From Alentia gelatinosa (lineage: Eukaryota; Annelida; Polychaeta; Phyllodocida; Polynoidae): a stretch of DNA of 64,000 nucleotides. A program made the translations under genes and the position numbers. The notes under the pieces were generated by a model, which saw only the letters and a program-made list of their open reading frames with translations, did no database searches and was not told where the DNA came from. The stretch lies in the NCBI GenBank assembly GCA_950022655.1, contig OX465580.1, forward strand, positions 126,091,016 to 126,155,015, in the 5' to 3' direction. Positions 11,655-48,480 of this stretch are shown here, in pieces (within the stretch, counting starts at the first letter, position 1; each line of letters begins with the position of its first letter).

Positions 11655-12600
11655 CTCATTTCAAAACTGCAAACACAACTTACAAATAAAAATGAAGGGG
11701 ATTTGACCAGAATCCACACTTTTTTATTTATTTATTCAGGAAGTTCGCTACAAAAGTTGCGGTCTGCCACTCACGTCAAACCGAATGGATGGTTCGGAAA
11801 TTTATTACTTGTTAATAAACCAGTTGTATATCAACCACTTGTATAATACATTTTGTATCCGTTTCTTGGCCACGTTTCGACCAAAAATATTCAAATAAAA
11901 AAAATAGCATTCCTTCTGAACTCTCACATCTTTAAGAAGCATGTAAACATTGGCAAAAGCGGGAGTAGTTCTTGACTTGCAGTTCCCATCTATTTCACCT
12001 GTACCTATTTTATAAGCCGATAACAAGTAAACTGACTCCAGTGGAAGAACTGTCCTTATAGTAGAACTAGTAGAAATGAATTTCAGAATACAGGAGTAAT
12101 TCTTCAGAGGGTGACACTTTTGATTAAAAGCATTCGAGTTAGTTTGATCTCGACATAACACATGAAAAAGCCGAGTGATCCGATGATCTGATAAATAATT
12201 AAAAACTAAAACACATTACTTTCTGATTCCTCGGAGACGTGAATTGTTCTTCACAGACACATGTCTCCCGTGGTATCTTTTAGACCATCTTTACTCTCAG
12301 AACCAGGTTTTTAGATCGAATAGAACATAAATTTCCAAGGACAAGTAAATAATTCAACTTGTCCCTAATTAAAGGCAAATACCGGTTCTTCAGTGCCGCC
12401 TAACCTATTAGAGCTAATTATCAGGTTTAAAGTTGAAATTAAGTGTTCAAATAAATCAGAAGTCTTATCCACGATAAATCTACGGTTACGAATAGCTTCT
12501 CCCCACATATATCACACTCTTGCATAGTTTCTCAGATACATGAATATCACAAGGCAATGTCTCTCCTGGGTAGGAGATATCATCATATATATCTATGGCC
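11655..12600. other. Unassigned DNA
   Basis: A 118-codon open frame on the minus strand (11805-12161) has no recognisable domain and a composition typical of AT-rich noncoding DNA. No splice-consistent extension was found. Confidence 0.3.
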
Positions 12601-12609
12601 GTATGACCT

Positions 12610-12900
12610 GCACATACTGCCCGCGACTACACATGACGTATTTATGGCTGTACGTCACACTGTGACGTACGGGGTATGACATCATGTGACTAGCGAAAAT
12701 TTCGCCATCTTTAGGTATATAATAATACGTTAAGAGGCCGACTTTCTTAGTACGTCAAAAATACTAGGAAAAATAATTGATCAGATACATCCCTCTGCCT
12801 TTGGCATCGGGATGTATCTGATCAATAATTTCACCACGTATTTTTTATGTAGACAGACAGTAGGCCAGTTTCTGTATATTATGCAACGAAATCTAAGTCT
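12610..12900. repeat. Foldback element with CGTACGTCACAC ends, copy 2
   Basis: Contains GTACGTCACACTGTGACGTA near 12651 and a strong hairpin near 12773-12832 with arms ATTGATCAGATACATCCC and GGGATGTATCTGATCAAT around TCTGCCTTTGGCATC. Homologous to 7320-7600. Confidence 0.7.
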
Positions 12901-13451
12901 GAGGCGCAAATATATGTTTATACAGTTGTCTCTAGAAATACAATGAGGCGGTATATCTAGATCCACCCACTGTGAAATAAATACATATATCTGTGATAAG
13001 AAAGGATGATTCAACTAAAACTTCGTTTACTTGAATAAGGATGAGGAATCGGACTTCATGAACATGATATATAATGTTATCAATGACAATCTAAGCCTGA
13101 CAATTAACGCTTTACTCATATTTTCAAAATCCAGGTTTCCTCAGAAAGGTCAATACTAGAGCGAGTTGACTTAAATCTAGTTAATCTAGAATTAAATCTT
13201 AATGGCATTTCCGATGAATATGATTTACTTAAATTTCATCAATAACACTGTGAGTAACATTTAGAGCCATGTAATCTCATTTCCATAATCGACTCTAAAG
13301 TATAGATTTTCCTTTTGATAGAGAACCACTATAACAGAGTATCTTAGGTAAAAACTCACGAAAAATGATTCAACTGTATAGAACATGGCATGTGTTATCA
13401 GCTATGCCAAAATAATATTTAGAAAATCAACAAAAAGAAACGGGCGCATAT

Positions 13452-38935
<25,484 letters not shown>

Positions 38936-39014
38936 TTTTCTGCTAAAAAAATCAAGACGTCCCAGTTATATTAGGTCACAACAGGCATTTTCAAATGATA
39001 GTTCCAATGGGAAT

Positions 39015-39292
39015 TGGACGCCTTGAGCCTTTTACCGTTTGAGCCTCTTGTCAGCGCGAAAACGTGGACGCCTTGAGCCTACCTCATTTTAGTTCCGATT
39101 AGCGAGTTATGGTTAGAAAAGGGTTGGGTAAGGGTTAGGGTTGAATATATATGACTATAAACCAGCATAATTGTACTTGTCAAAGTTTTTACATCTATAG
39201 GCTCATGGCCACCGAAACGGGGTAGGCTCAAGGCGTCCACAGAAAGCCTCAAGGTGTCCAGGGCTCGAATCGTCCCGGGCTCAAGGCGTCCA
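39015..39292. mobile_element. TIR element just upstream of the PYROXD1 start
   Basis: Ends TGGACGCCTTGAGCC (39015-39029) and GGCTCAAGGCGTCCA (39278-39292) are exact inverse. Inner copies of the same word lie near 39064-39080 and 39223-39261. The interior has GGGTTGGGTAAGGGTTAGGG near 39119, a telomere-like run. It lies 80-360 bp upstream of the ATG, in the promoter or a 5'-UTR intron. Confidence 0.8.
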
Positions 39293-39314
39293 TGAACTGT
39301 TCCAATCATTCAAC

Positions 39315-39612
39315 TATGTCATACCCCTGATATTTTTTCTCCATAGACTTAACATTGGGAACTCGTATCAATGCCCATGAGATATTTAGGAAAAATATCC
39401 AATGGGGGATTATCTCACAAATGTTAGCCCACTGGTTAATGTGAAGGGAGAGATAAATTCAGAAACCTATTAAAGTTTATGGTCAGAGCTTGATCCCATC
39501 TCTTTTAATCACTACGTAATTCACGTGGCTTTGCCTTGTGAATTACTTCACGATTCAAACTCGATGGGATACGAGCTCTGACCCTAAACTTTCATAGGCT
39601 TCCTCTATTATA
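39315..39612 (-). repeat. Foldback element, inverted relative of 25855-26152
   Basis: Contains CCATAGACTTAACATTGGGA, GGGAGAGATAAATTCAGAAA and a hairpin with arms GGTCAGAGCTTGATCCCATC / GATGGGATACGAGCTCTGACC-like, apex GTGGCTTTGCCTTG, ending in GAAGCCTATGA-type flank and TCCTCTATTAT. Confidence 0.8.
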
Positions 39613-42600
39613 CAGCAGCTTCCACTGGCATGCTATGAAATTGTTAGTACCATCAGGTCCCTTGACTGTAGCCTCAGAGTATGACATGGAGCAGAAAGCA
39701 TCACTATTAATCTTGATCTTTCAGAAGTGTAAGATCCCAATATCATATGAATTTTTCTGTTGATATGTTGGATCAGTAACGGTTAATGATTTGATGTTGC
39801 GGCAATCAACATCCTTCAGGTATGGTGCATTATAAAGCAATAAACCAAAGCAGGTAGGCCAAAGGTTCTTATCAAATACTCTGATGGAGACAGTGACGAT
39901 CACACTACACTTAAATCTTCTATCCTATCTGCATTATTAAAGAGTTTGCCTATGACTTATATATCAAAGTAGACTGTGCTACAGTACAAAACTGGTGAAA
40001 TCCAGCAGAGAGAGTCCTGTCAAATCCAAACCTTGCACTTCAAAATGATGGACCTTGCAACTTATGGGGCAGATGTCATACTGAAAAGTTGCAACTGAAA
40101 GGCAGTTATCCTAAGTGTACTTCAGCTCAATGAGGAATGAATACGCTGACAAGTAAGAAATTGAAAGGTTTGTTTGAGCATTTACTTATAGAGGAAATGT
40201 TCCAGGTGTTGGAATCAAAATCCAAAGAAAGTCTAGATGAAGTGAAAGGGGCTGTCTGTTTGTTGGGTTTTTTTCTCAATAAAATGGAAAGTAATTGGTC
40301 AACATAAATGAAACTTCTACTAAATGTAGGTATAATATCACATTTAAATTCCATAGGGAAATGATAAATAATATCAAGTATGTATAATATCACATGATGA
40401 AGTTGTCATAATTAGCCAGTGGAGCTATCTCCCAGCAGTATAAAACTTCTATTTTAAGTTTGGTCCACTTTAATCATTTGCGGATTAGCCACTAGAAATT
40501 AAAAGTAAAACTTTCAAACATTCAAAAGAATTTTTCCAACGCTGCTATTTCCGCACAGACAGCGAACGAAATTGTTTTTACAGCAAAACTTTCAAATGAC
40601 GTTTATATCCTAGATTTCACAAGTTCCTAGACGTGCCTCGTGGTGAAAAGATACCTATAGAAATGCTCCTTGCATTACCTTCAGAATGTTCCATACATTG
40701 CAATGGGAAAGCAGCCTCTCTCTATCCATACAGGTAAATAATTTGTGTCTCCTTTTCGGCGCGTACTTCCAGTTTCATTCAAGTTATATCACTGTGGTTT
40801 CATACCTTGCTATTTGTAAACATGAACAGTGTTCTCTATGGGATATCACTCATTTATCGCCCAGAGTGGGAACTTCCCATCTTCAACTCGATTCCGGGTG
40901 TGATAGGTCAAAATTCCTACTATTATGTTTATGAAATTAAAGTTTTCATAATAAACAACAATTTCGTGACTGATACTGTTCATCATATAGAGAAAACAAA
41001 GTTTCGTTGTTCTTTCTGAACCTGAGCGGTGGTACCAGTCCGTGTTGTCACATTTTAGTAGCTGTAACAGACACTAGGGGGTGCACAGGGTACAAGCACA
41101 CTGCGCCGCTCCGGTTTTCCGCAAAACGAGTTTTCAGTATGTTGCTCTAGCGGTGCAGTGTGAGGGTACAAGCTAGACTGTAGTGCGTCCAGCGGTCGCC
41201 AGGGATTCAAACTGTATGATACACTGGTGAGACTGCCCAATGAAATTGTGAATAATATGGATCATTGTACAGAAAAACGTGTGCATCTTCTCAGGGAACG
41301 TTTAGTATGAGGCTGTGTTATTCTTTAGAATTCATCAAAACACAAGTGACCTAACATTTCCATTAAAAAACAAAGTTCTTAGCATAGCCAAATATATCAT
41401 CTAACACATGGAAAATATGAAGTCTCTTATGTAAGAATTTAAATTATAGGATTTAATCTATCCCTTCTTGACTTTTCATGGTAAAATATACAGGTAGTTA
41501 TCTTCTAGATAAATATATGAATATCTTTTTTTATAGAGCTATAAAATCCACATACCGAACGTTTCATACAAAATATTGTTTTTAATAAGGTCCTAGAGAC
41601 TTAGTAAATCACTTGAAACAGCTGGAGTGTGTGCATATTATAACCTGAAAGATCTGTGGATGTAATTATTTTGAATTATTTGGTTGGTATTAAGTGATAT
41701 ATCACCTTATGAGGTGAGTTGTTGATATATTACTTCAGAAAAATTGTTTGATTTACATGTTTGTTAAGTGTTTTTGGACGTGGCGTAACGTGGTTGAAAA
41801 TCCGACTTGGCCACCGCCATTTTTTCCGACCATGGACAATCATCGGGTCCGCTGGAACCGAAAAAATTACACCAAAATTACATGTTTGTTAAGGTTTCAA
41901 TAACTCCAAAGATTTGGACAAGATACCCTTAATATGTACATTTTCTGTTGTATTATAATGGTTTCTGTCCATGAATACCAGATATAACTCTGTCAGGTAA
42001 ATACAAATAGGCCAACTGTGACCTTCTGTAGAATGTAGGAATGTAGAGAAATTGTCCTATGTAGGCTACGTTTTTCCATACAATGGCCCATTTATGAATG
42101 AGTACATGGGTCAGGCTTCCAGTCTGTTTGAGAGTTCTGAGATGAAAGATGCTCACTAGTGTAAACTTCCTGGGAGCTGTTTCAAAAGCCGGGGGAGTAA
42201 ACAGGAATGGCCACCGCCAAAGCGAGAGCAATCAACGGCATTAAAAGCGAGAGTTCTGAGGTCTCATTTCAGAACTGGCGTCGCTGTTAAGATCCCAGTG
42301 CCGTTAGCTATGCCACCATAACAAACGAGACATTTAATAAATCACTATATATCGATTGATTTAATAATTCCAAATTATTCCTTGTATTTTTCCCCACATT
42401 TCAGTTTTTATTTGACGCTTCTATATGAATTCTTAGCGGAGTTACAGAGCTGAACTATTGAAACGGGTACTACCACTGTTGGTGCCGCTTTGGTCCAAAG
42501 TGCCGCTCGCTGTTAGCGAGATGCCGCTATTTAGTTAGTGAGAGCAGCTACGAGAGTTTTTTCAACTGATGAAACAGCTCCCTGATCCCCGAGTCTATCG

Positions 42601-42983
42601 ATCCTATTCTGTGGACAGGAAAGGAGACTCATTTATGATGCTTCAGGCCCATTATGAACTCATTGCTGGGGCTGTTTGAATCTACCAGATTTGTCAAATG
42701 AGTACTGGTACATATCTTGGTTGGTGGACATATTTAAAGGTGGGTAGTGAAGTAAATGTGTTGATATGAGTTCCGTTCCGTTTGATATAACATGATGTTA
42801 GAACAAGGAAACTGTGAGTAACCTGTACCCTACTTCATAGAACTAAGCCATTTTGGAAGGAAGAAAGACTTGTTACTGGTTACTGAAAGTTGACAGTTGG
42901 GACCCTGCTGAGTCAGGGTGAGTGATAATAAGAGAACTTAGAGAAAGGACTGAGATAATACTGCTGTTGGGTATTCCAAAGTT
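39613..42983. other. Intergenic DNA between PYROXD1 and the Ty3-type element
   Basis: No host gene recognised. A 60-codon minus-strand frame (39721-39903) looks protein-like in composition but matches no family I know and has no clear splice context. CCGCCATTTT near 41813 resembles sequence near transcription starts, without further support. The last few hundred bases before 42984 may be the leader of the retroelement; no LTR could be defined. Confidence 0.35.
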
Positions 42984-44435
42984 ATGTCTGACCCATTGCC
43001 CAAGTATCCTCCATGCCCAGAAAAGGAGAGTCCTAACTTAGCACAAGAATGGGAGGATTGGATAGAGGGACTTGACTCTATGTTAGCTGCCATGAAAATT
43101 ACTGACAATACAGAAAAACATGTCAAGCTGTGGTACTACTTAGGGACAACTAGAAAGACATTAAAGAAATTGGAGGCAAATGGGATTGAAGCTCAAGACT
43201 ATAAAGCATCAGTGCTAGCTTTGGAAAAACATTTTAGTCCAAAGAGAAACAACATATATCTGTTGAATCGGCTCTATCATACTAAGCAAGACAAGGGGGA
43301 GTCTATGGATTGCTTCTACATGTGTGTTAAGGAGCAAATGGACAAAATTAATCTGTTAGAAAAGACACCTGAAGAGATTGTTGATTTATTGACTTTAGCC
43401 CAGTTAGTGAATTGCACCACTGATCCTGCATTGCGTACGAAAGCCCTGCGTGACTCTGAGTTGAAATTAAAAGGGTTTTTGGATACGGCACGGTCTTTTG
43501 AGATGGCGTATAAGCAAGCAAATGAAATTGGAGGCGCAGCTGGGACATCAGAAGTTGATACAATCAGACAACACCAGAAGAAGTTTGTCAAGAAGCAGTA
43601 CAAGAAGCCTGACAACAAGAGTGATCCGCAGAAGGCTGATGGCAAACATAAGGGTAGGAGGTGTGGTACATGGCATGAGACAAGGAAGTGTCCTGCCTAT
43701 GGTCAGAAGTGCTACAAGTGTAAAGGACTGAACCACTATGCGAAGTTGTGTCAAAGCCGAAAATACAAGACGGATACTGTTGAAGAAACGAGTGATGATG
43801 ATGAGTTTACGTTTCAAGTGCCAGTTATTACTGTCAATGAAGTTCACGGGAGCCAGCAGAAAACAGACTGGATAGTGCCGATTGCAGTAAATGGAAATAA
43901 ACTGAAAGTGAAGTTGGACACGGGAGCACAAGTAAATGTAATCTCTGAACAAGACCTACAGCGAGTTAGTCCGTCTACGAAAGTGTTTCCGACGAAACAG
44001 GGAATACAAGGTTATTATGAGCACAAGATTCCAGTAAAAGGAAAATGTGTACTGGAAGTTGAAAGAAAACAGGAAAAGTGTAACGTTCCGTTCTTTGTTG
44101 TGCCAGGCAACACATCACCACTGTTAGGAAGAGAGTATTGTGTGAAGCTGAAGTTCATCAAGCTTGTCAATACTGTGAGTTATGAGTCGATTACATCGGA
44201 GTACAGTGATGTGTTTCGAGAACTTGGATGTCTTCCTGGGGTGAACAAAATTGTTGTTGATCAGGATGTACCGCCAGTGGTCAATGCATGGCGTAAAGTG
44301 CCGTTCACCATGATGAAACCACTAAAAAAGGAACTTGAGAAAATGGAAGCCCAGGAAGTGATCACAAAAGTCAGTGAACCGACCGATTGGGTGAGTTCTC
44401 TTGTAATTACACCAAAGAAGTCAGGAGATCTTTGA
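42984..44435 (+). pseudogene. Ty3-type Gag, protease and start of RT
   Basis: Codons 1-483. The N-terminal 210 residues are a helical Gag-like region. A basic stretch is followed by a zinc knuckle CYKCKGLNHYAKLC at about residues 242-255. The aspartic protease active site LDTGAQVNVIS is at about 310-320 and LLGREYC near 390. The RT N-terminus begins near 425 with WRKVPF and EKMEAQEVITKV, and the frame ends in a TGA directly after PKKSGDL, in the middle of a conserved RT segment. Because the next frame continues in the same phase, this is a nonsense change rather than a designed gag/pol boundary. Confidence 0.88.
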
Positions 44436-46208
44436 GTATGTCTAGAACCGCGAGATCTCAACAAGGCGATAAAGAGACAGCATTACAAATTACCTACAAG
44501 AGAGGAGGTAATGGCAAATTTTGCAGGGGCGAAGATATTCAGCAAGCTTGATGCATCTGCAGGATTTTGGCAGTTGAAGCTTGATGAGGAAAGTAGCAAG
44601 CTTTGTACTTTCAATACCCCATTTGGAAGATATAGGTTCATGAGACTTCCGTTTGGCATATCCTCAGCTCCAGAAGTGTATCACAAAGCAATCGGTGAGA
44701 TCTTCGAGAGTATTGAAAACGTGGATACATCAATGGATGATATCATAGTCTGGAGGAAGACTGTGGAAGAACATGATGTAGCCCTTAGGAAAGTGTTAGA
44801 AGCAGCTAGGAAAAACAATCTGAGCCTGAACAAAGCAAAATGTCAATTTGGAGTAGAGCAACTGATATTCCTAGGAGATCTGCTCACTTCAGAAGGAATC
44901 AAACCAGATGAGGTGAAAGTGTCTGCGATAAAGAACATGCCAAGACCAGAAAACAAAGAGCAAGTACAAAGGTTTCTTGGTATGGTTACGTACCTAGCCA
45001 AGTGGATTCCTGAGTACTCGACGATAGCTTCACCTCTAAGACGACTTCTCAAGAAGAAAAATGCTTGGGAATGGGGTCCGGAGCAAGAAAAGGCGTGGAA
45101 GAAACGGCAGGAAATTATCATTAAGAAACCAGTACTTGAGTACTTCGATCCGAACAAAGCGATCAAGATATCGTCTGATGCGAATAAAGATGGACTCGGT
45201 GCACTTCTCATGCAGCAGCATGAAGTAGAAGGTGAAACGAGGTGGAAACCGGTAGCCTACGCATCTAGATCGATGACCAGCGCAGAACAGCGTTATGCAC
45301 AAATAGAGAAAGAACTGTTAGGTGTTGCATTTGCATGTGAACGATACCATCAGTATATATATGGTACTCGTGTAAATGCTGAGACGGACCACAAGCCTCT
45401 AGTGAACATATTCAAGAAGCCGCTCAATGACTGTCCCTTGAGGATACAAAGGCTTCTCCTGAGACTGCAGAGGTATGATTTGGATGTGTTGTATACCCCT
45501 GGAAAGCTGTTAGTTGCAGCTGATGCACTGTCAAGAGCCGTTGAAGGAGGACAAAATGAGACTCCCGAGGAAGAATTGCAAATGTATGTGGACACGGTTC
45601 TGAAATACATGCCAAAGTCAGACAAGTTTGTGTCGCACATAAAGCAGGAAACCGCCAAGGATCCTGAACTAGTGATGGTGAAGTCGACAACAGTGAAAGG
45701 ATGGCCTGAAAGTCGTAGTCAGTGTCACCCTAGCGTTCAACCATATTGGAACGTAAGAGATGAACTCTCTGTAGCAGATGAACTCTTACTGAAAGGATCC
45801 AAGATAGTCATTCCAATGTCATTACGTAAAGACCTTTTGGAACAAGTCCACGTAGGTCATCTAGGCATTGACAAGTGTCAAAGAAGAGTACGGGATTGTG
45901 TCTTTTGGCCTGGAGTAACCAAAGACGTGAAGCAAATGGTTGAAAAGTGCTCTGCTTGTTTAGCATATAGTGCGAAACAGCCCAAAGAACCGCTTCAACC
46001 TCATGAAGTACCCATCCGAGCATGGCAGAAGGTTGGTAGTGACTTGATGACATACAATGGGCAGGATTACCTAGTGCTATGTGACTATTTCTCACTATAC
46101 CCAGAGGTTATACCTCTGAATAGCACTACCAGTAGAGTAGTCATCAGTGCAGTCAAATCCATATTCGCAAGACATGGAATACCAGATGTGCTGATAACTG
46201 ACAATGGA
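44436..46208 (+). pseudogene. Ty3-type RT, RNase H and integrase (3'-truncated)
   Basis: Same phase as the preceding frame; first ATG at 44511. RT motifs FSKLDASAGFWQ, TPFGRYRFMRLPFGISSAPE and the catalytic box TSMDDIIVW, in which the residue before MDD is Ser instead of the usual aromatic (Tyr/Phe-x-Asp-Asp). RNase H ISSDANKDGLGALL and SAEQRYAQIEKELLGVAFA. Integrase zinc-binding HVGHLGIDKCQRR..CSAC, then the first Asp in GSDL and the second in ITDNG. The glutamate and the C-terminal domain are missing. The frame ends by chance at 46257-46259. Confidence 0.88.
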
Positions 46209-46434
46209 CATGATAAAGTCAGTTTAGTACTGCTTTTTCCCCAACAGTTTACTCTCTGACAGCTATTTATTGTCACCAACATGCCCGTTATCTGGGCTCT
46301 TTGGAGGGTATTTTGGAGGGTCACATTACCCTATGTTTCTGGCGGGATCGGTGAATATAGTATTATCAAGAGGAACATGGGCTGTATTGTTCCTCTACAA
46401 TTGTCTCTTTATCTAATCTTATTACGTTAAAAGT
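46209..46434. other. Unassigned DNA between the two retroelements
   Basis: No homology recognised. Its last 16 bp (46419-46434) are the left copy of the Penelope-like element's target duplication. Confidence 0.4.
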
Positions 46435-46980
46435 TAGATTATAGGATGTGGCGAAGTGTACAATTCAAGCTACCACATTGAAGTGAGGAGCAGATCGTCT
46501 TCTCCGGGTATTTATAGTCAGACCACTCGCTACCATGGCGACCTTAACTACGGAGCAGTTTGTATAGCAACTGACCGTTTGTTGACAGTGTGATGTCACT
46601 ATTGGGGAAGGGGTTTTTCCCTTTTTGTGTGACATCGAACGTGGATTTTCAGAAAAGATCTGATCATCCTAGTGGTTTCGCAAGGTGTTCTTCAAGCTCG
46701 ATATGGGGGAGGGTTTTAGGTGATACTGTCAAGTGTCAGTATCCACTAAAGCCCCCATGATGGTACCTCAACCAGGGGGTTGTTGGGGATTGATGAATGG
46801 GAGTCTTAACTTCCCTGGAGGAATTTGGCAATGTGGCAACGGTCAACTACTATTTTAACTGGTCAAAAACAGGTTTTGGTGGTAGCGCTCAGCAAGTCAG
46901 TGAGAAGAGGAGTGGTCAGGAGTGGACCCAAGTGGGTGTTCTCCTGCTATGAATAAACAATCTACAATGGGCAAATACGA

Positions 46981-47255
46981 TTGAAAAAATTCCGGCATGC
47001 GAACCCGATACACCCCACTATCAAGTTCACAGAGGAAACCTCTCCGGACAGGGTTAACTTCCTCGACACAACCATCCACCTGAAAGATGGCAATCTCAGT
47101 ACTAATCTCTATGTCAAACCCACTGACAGCAGCAACTACCTCAGATACGATTCAGCACACCCCAAACACTGTATCCAAGGTATCCCATATGGGCAGTTTT
47201 TGCGACTACGCAAAATCTGCACCAATGAAGATGACTTTGTCTCTAAAAGCCTGCT
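46981..47255 (+). pseudogene. Penelope-like RT C-terminal segment
   Basis: Contains HPTIKFTEE, VNFLDTTIHLKDG, LYVKPTDSSNYLRYDSAHPK and IPYGQFLRLRKICTNEDDF, the conserved string that follows the palm domain in Penelope-like elements. The catalytic palm motifs upstream are missing. The frame is broken by the nested MITE. Confidence 0.88.
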
Positions 47256-47627
47256 CCCACCTACCACGATTCTGGTCCCGATTGGCCTTACGAAGGCCTT
47301 CCTGACACCATTCCGATTCTAGCGTGAGGTCTGGCAAAATCGTGGTAGGTGGAACAGGTTTCTGCAATTCCGTTTACGACAGCTCACGATAGGCTGCGAT
47401 GAAAACGCCAATCGTAGAGGTCCCGATAATTTCCAACATGTTGGAAATTTCGTAGCCTGGCGTTGGGTATTGTAGCCTATCGGGAAGATATCGTGGTCAG
47501 CGTGTATGATTCACCGATTGGATCACGACAGAGGTCTACGATTCGGGGACCTCCCGATAGGTCACGATTTCGCCATTTCAAATCGTAGCGATCGGTAAGC
47601 ATGTCGTGGCCTATCGTGGTAGGTGGG
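47256..47627. mobile_element. 372-bp TIR element nested in the Penelope-like element
   Basis: CCCACCTACCACGAT (47256-47270) and its exact inverse ATCGTGGTAGGTGGG (47613-47627) form the ends. The interior repeats ATCGTAG and CCTATCG words. Target duplication unclear. The host reading frame resumes at 47638 in the same phase. Confidence 0.8.
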
Positions 47628-47637
47628 GGTCCCCTCT

Positions 47638-48414
47638 AACTGCATCACGAAAGGTCAATACTTCGTGAGACGAGGCTACCCTGAAACTCTCCTTGAGGCA
47701 TTCTCCAGGGCCCTCAATACTCCATGAGAGAGCCTGTTGAACCCTAAAAAAGATTCAACAGAAACTACTCCCAAAAATGTAGTGGTTAACACCTACAACC
47801 CGGGCTTTAACGGCCTCCTGAAGGTGGTTTCCACAAACTGGGACCTACTTGGAAAGTCATGCTCTACACGCACAATCCACCAACAGAAACCGATAGGGGC
47901 TTACAGACAACCAAAAAACCTGCGAGACCTACCGGTCAGCACGAAACTGAAACCGGAAAATACCCCAGTGTTGATTCCGAACGATAACTGTTGCCTCCGA
48001 CCCAACAGTTGCAGATACTTCCCGAAGCTCAACACCGATGGACGAATCAAATGCACAGCCTCTGGAAGGACTTACATGAGCAGATATAATGTGAGCTGTT
48101 GCAGCTCCAACCTTATATACTGCATTACATGTAAGCGCTGCGGCATCCAATATGTTGGGCAGACCAAACACAAACTGAAATTGGTCTTCACAGCACATTT
48201 AGGGAACATCGCGAAAAACAATGTGTGGGAAAGTGAGGTGGCCCGACACTTCAACTCTACCGATGTCACTAGACACCTTGTCGACTTTGTCTACGCAGCA
48301 CCAGATACTGCAAAGGCAAAATACCTCAGAGACCTCCTGGAATTCAACTGGATCCAGCATCTACACACGAATGCACCGGTGGGCCTAAACATCATGGACC
48401 CATTAAAGCATTGA
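47638..48414 (+). pseudogene. Penelope-like linker and GIY-YIG endonuclease
   Basis: Begins YFVRRGYPETLLEAFSRAL, then TGA at 47725. The following 225 codons include the CCHH-type zinc-binding stretch (CCLRPNSCRYF..) and NLIYCITCKRCGIQYVGQTK, the GIY-YIG core. Where active members have an Arg before the FxxH segment, this copy reads KLVFTAHLGNI, so the catalytic Arg appears to be lost. The C-terminal EFNWIQHLHTNAPVGLN is the usual domain ending. Confidence 0.87.
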
Positions 48415-48480
48415 TCCTTTTCTTGCCTGTAGCTACAATGACCAAATCCTAGCCACGTCAAAAATTATTACGTTAAAAGT

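Larger units (their letters stand above)
42984..46208 (+). mobile_element. Ty3-type LTR retrotransposon, internal region, 3'-truncated
   Basis: A single plus-strand reading frame carries gag, protease, reverse transcriptase, RNase H and most of integrase in the order typical of Ty3/metavirus elements. It is broken by one in-frame TGA at 44433-44435 and lost after the second catalytic Asp of integrase (ITDNG). Neither LTR was found. The frame is otherwise open over 3.2 kb, which suggests modest age. It is oriented opposite to both host genes and lies between them. Confidence 0.9.
46419..48480 (+). mobile_element. Penelope-like element, 5'-truncated, with 16-bp target duplication
   Basis: TTATTACGTTAAAAGT occurs at 46419-46434 and identically at 48465-48480, bounding the element. 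The coding part has the C-terminal RT segment (46981-47255) and a GIY-YIG endonuclease region (47737-48414), the domain pair that defines Penelope-like elements. The polymerase core is absent and 46435-46980 is noncoding. A TIR element is nested at 47256-47627 and an in-frame TGA lies at 47725-47727, so it is inactive. Confidence 0.88.

Noticed and set aside
11805..12161. 118-codon minus-strand open frame
   Set aside because: No domain, low-complexity AT-rich composition, no conserved neighbours.
39721..39903. 60-codon minus-strand frame that looks protein-like
   Set aside because: No known family, no acceptor or donor giving a longer coding segment, AT-rich flanks.
46435..46980. Hammerhead ribozyme expected in the leader of a Penelope-like element
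   Set aside because: No CTGATGA plus GAAAC combination with pairing stems was found in this interval.
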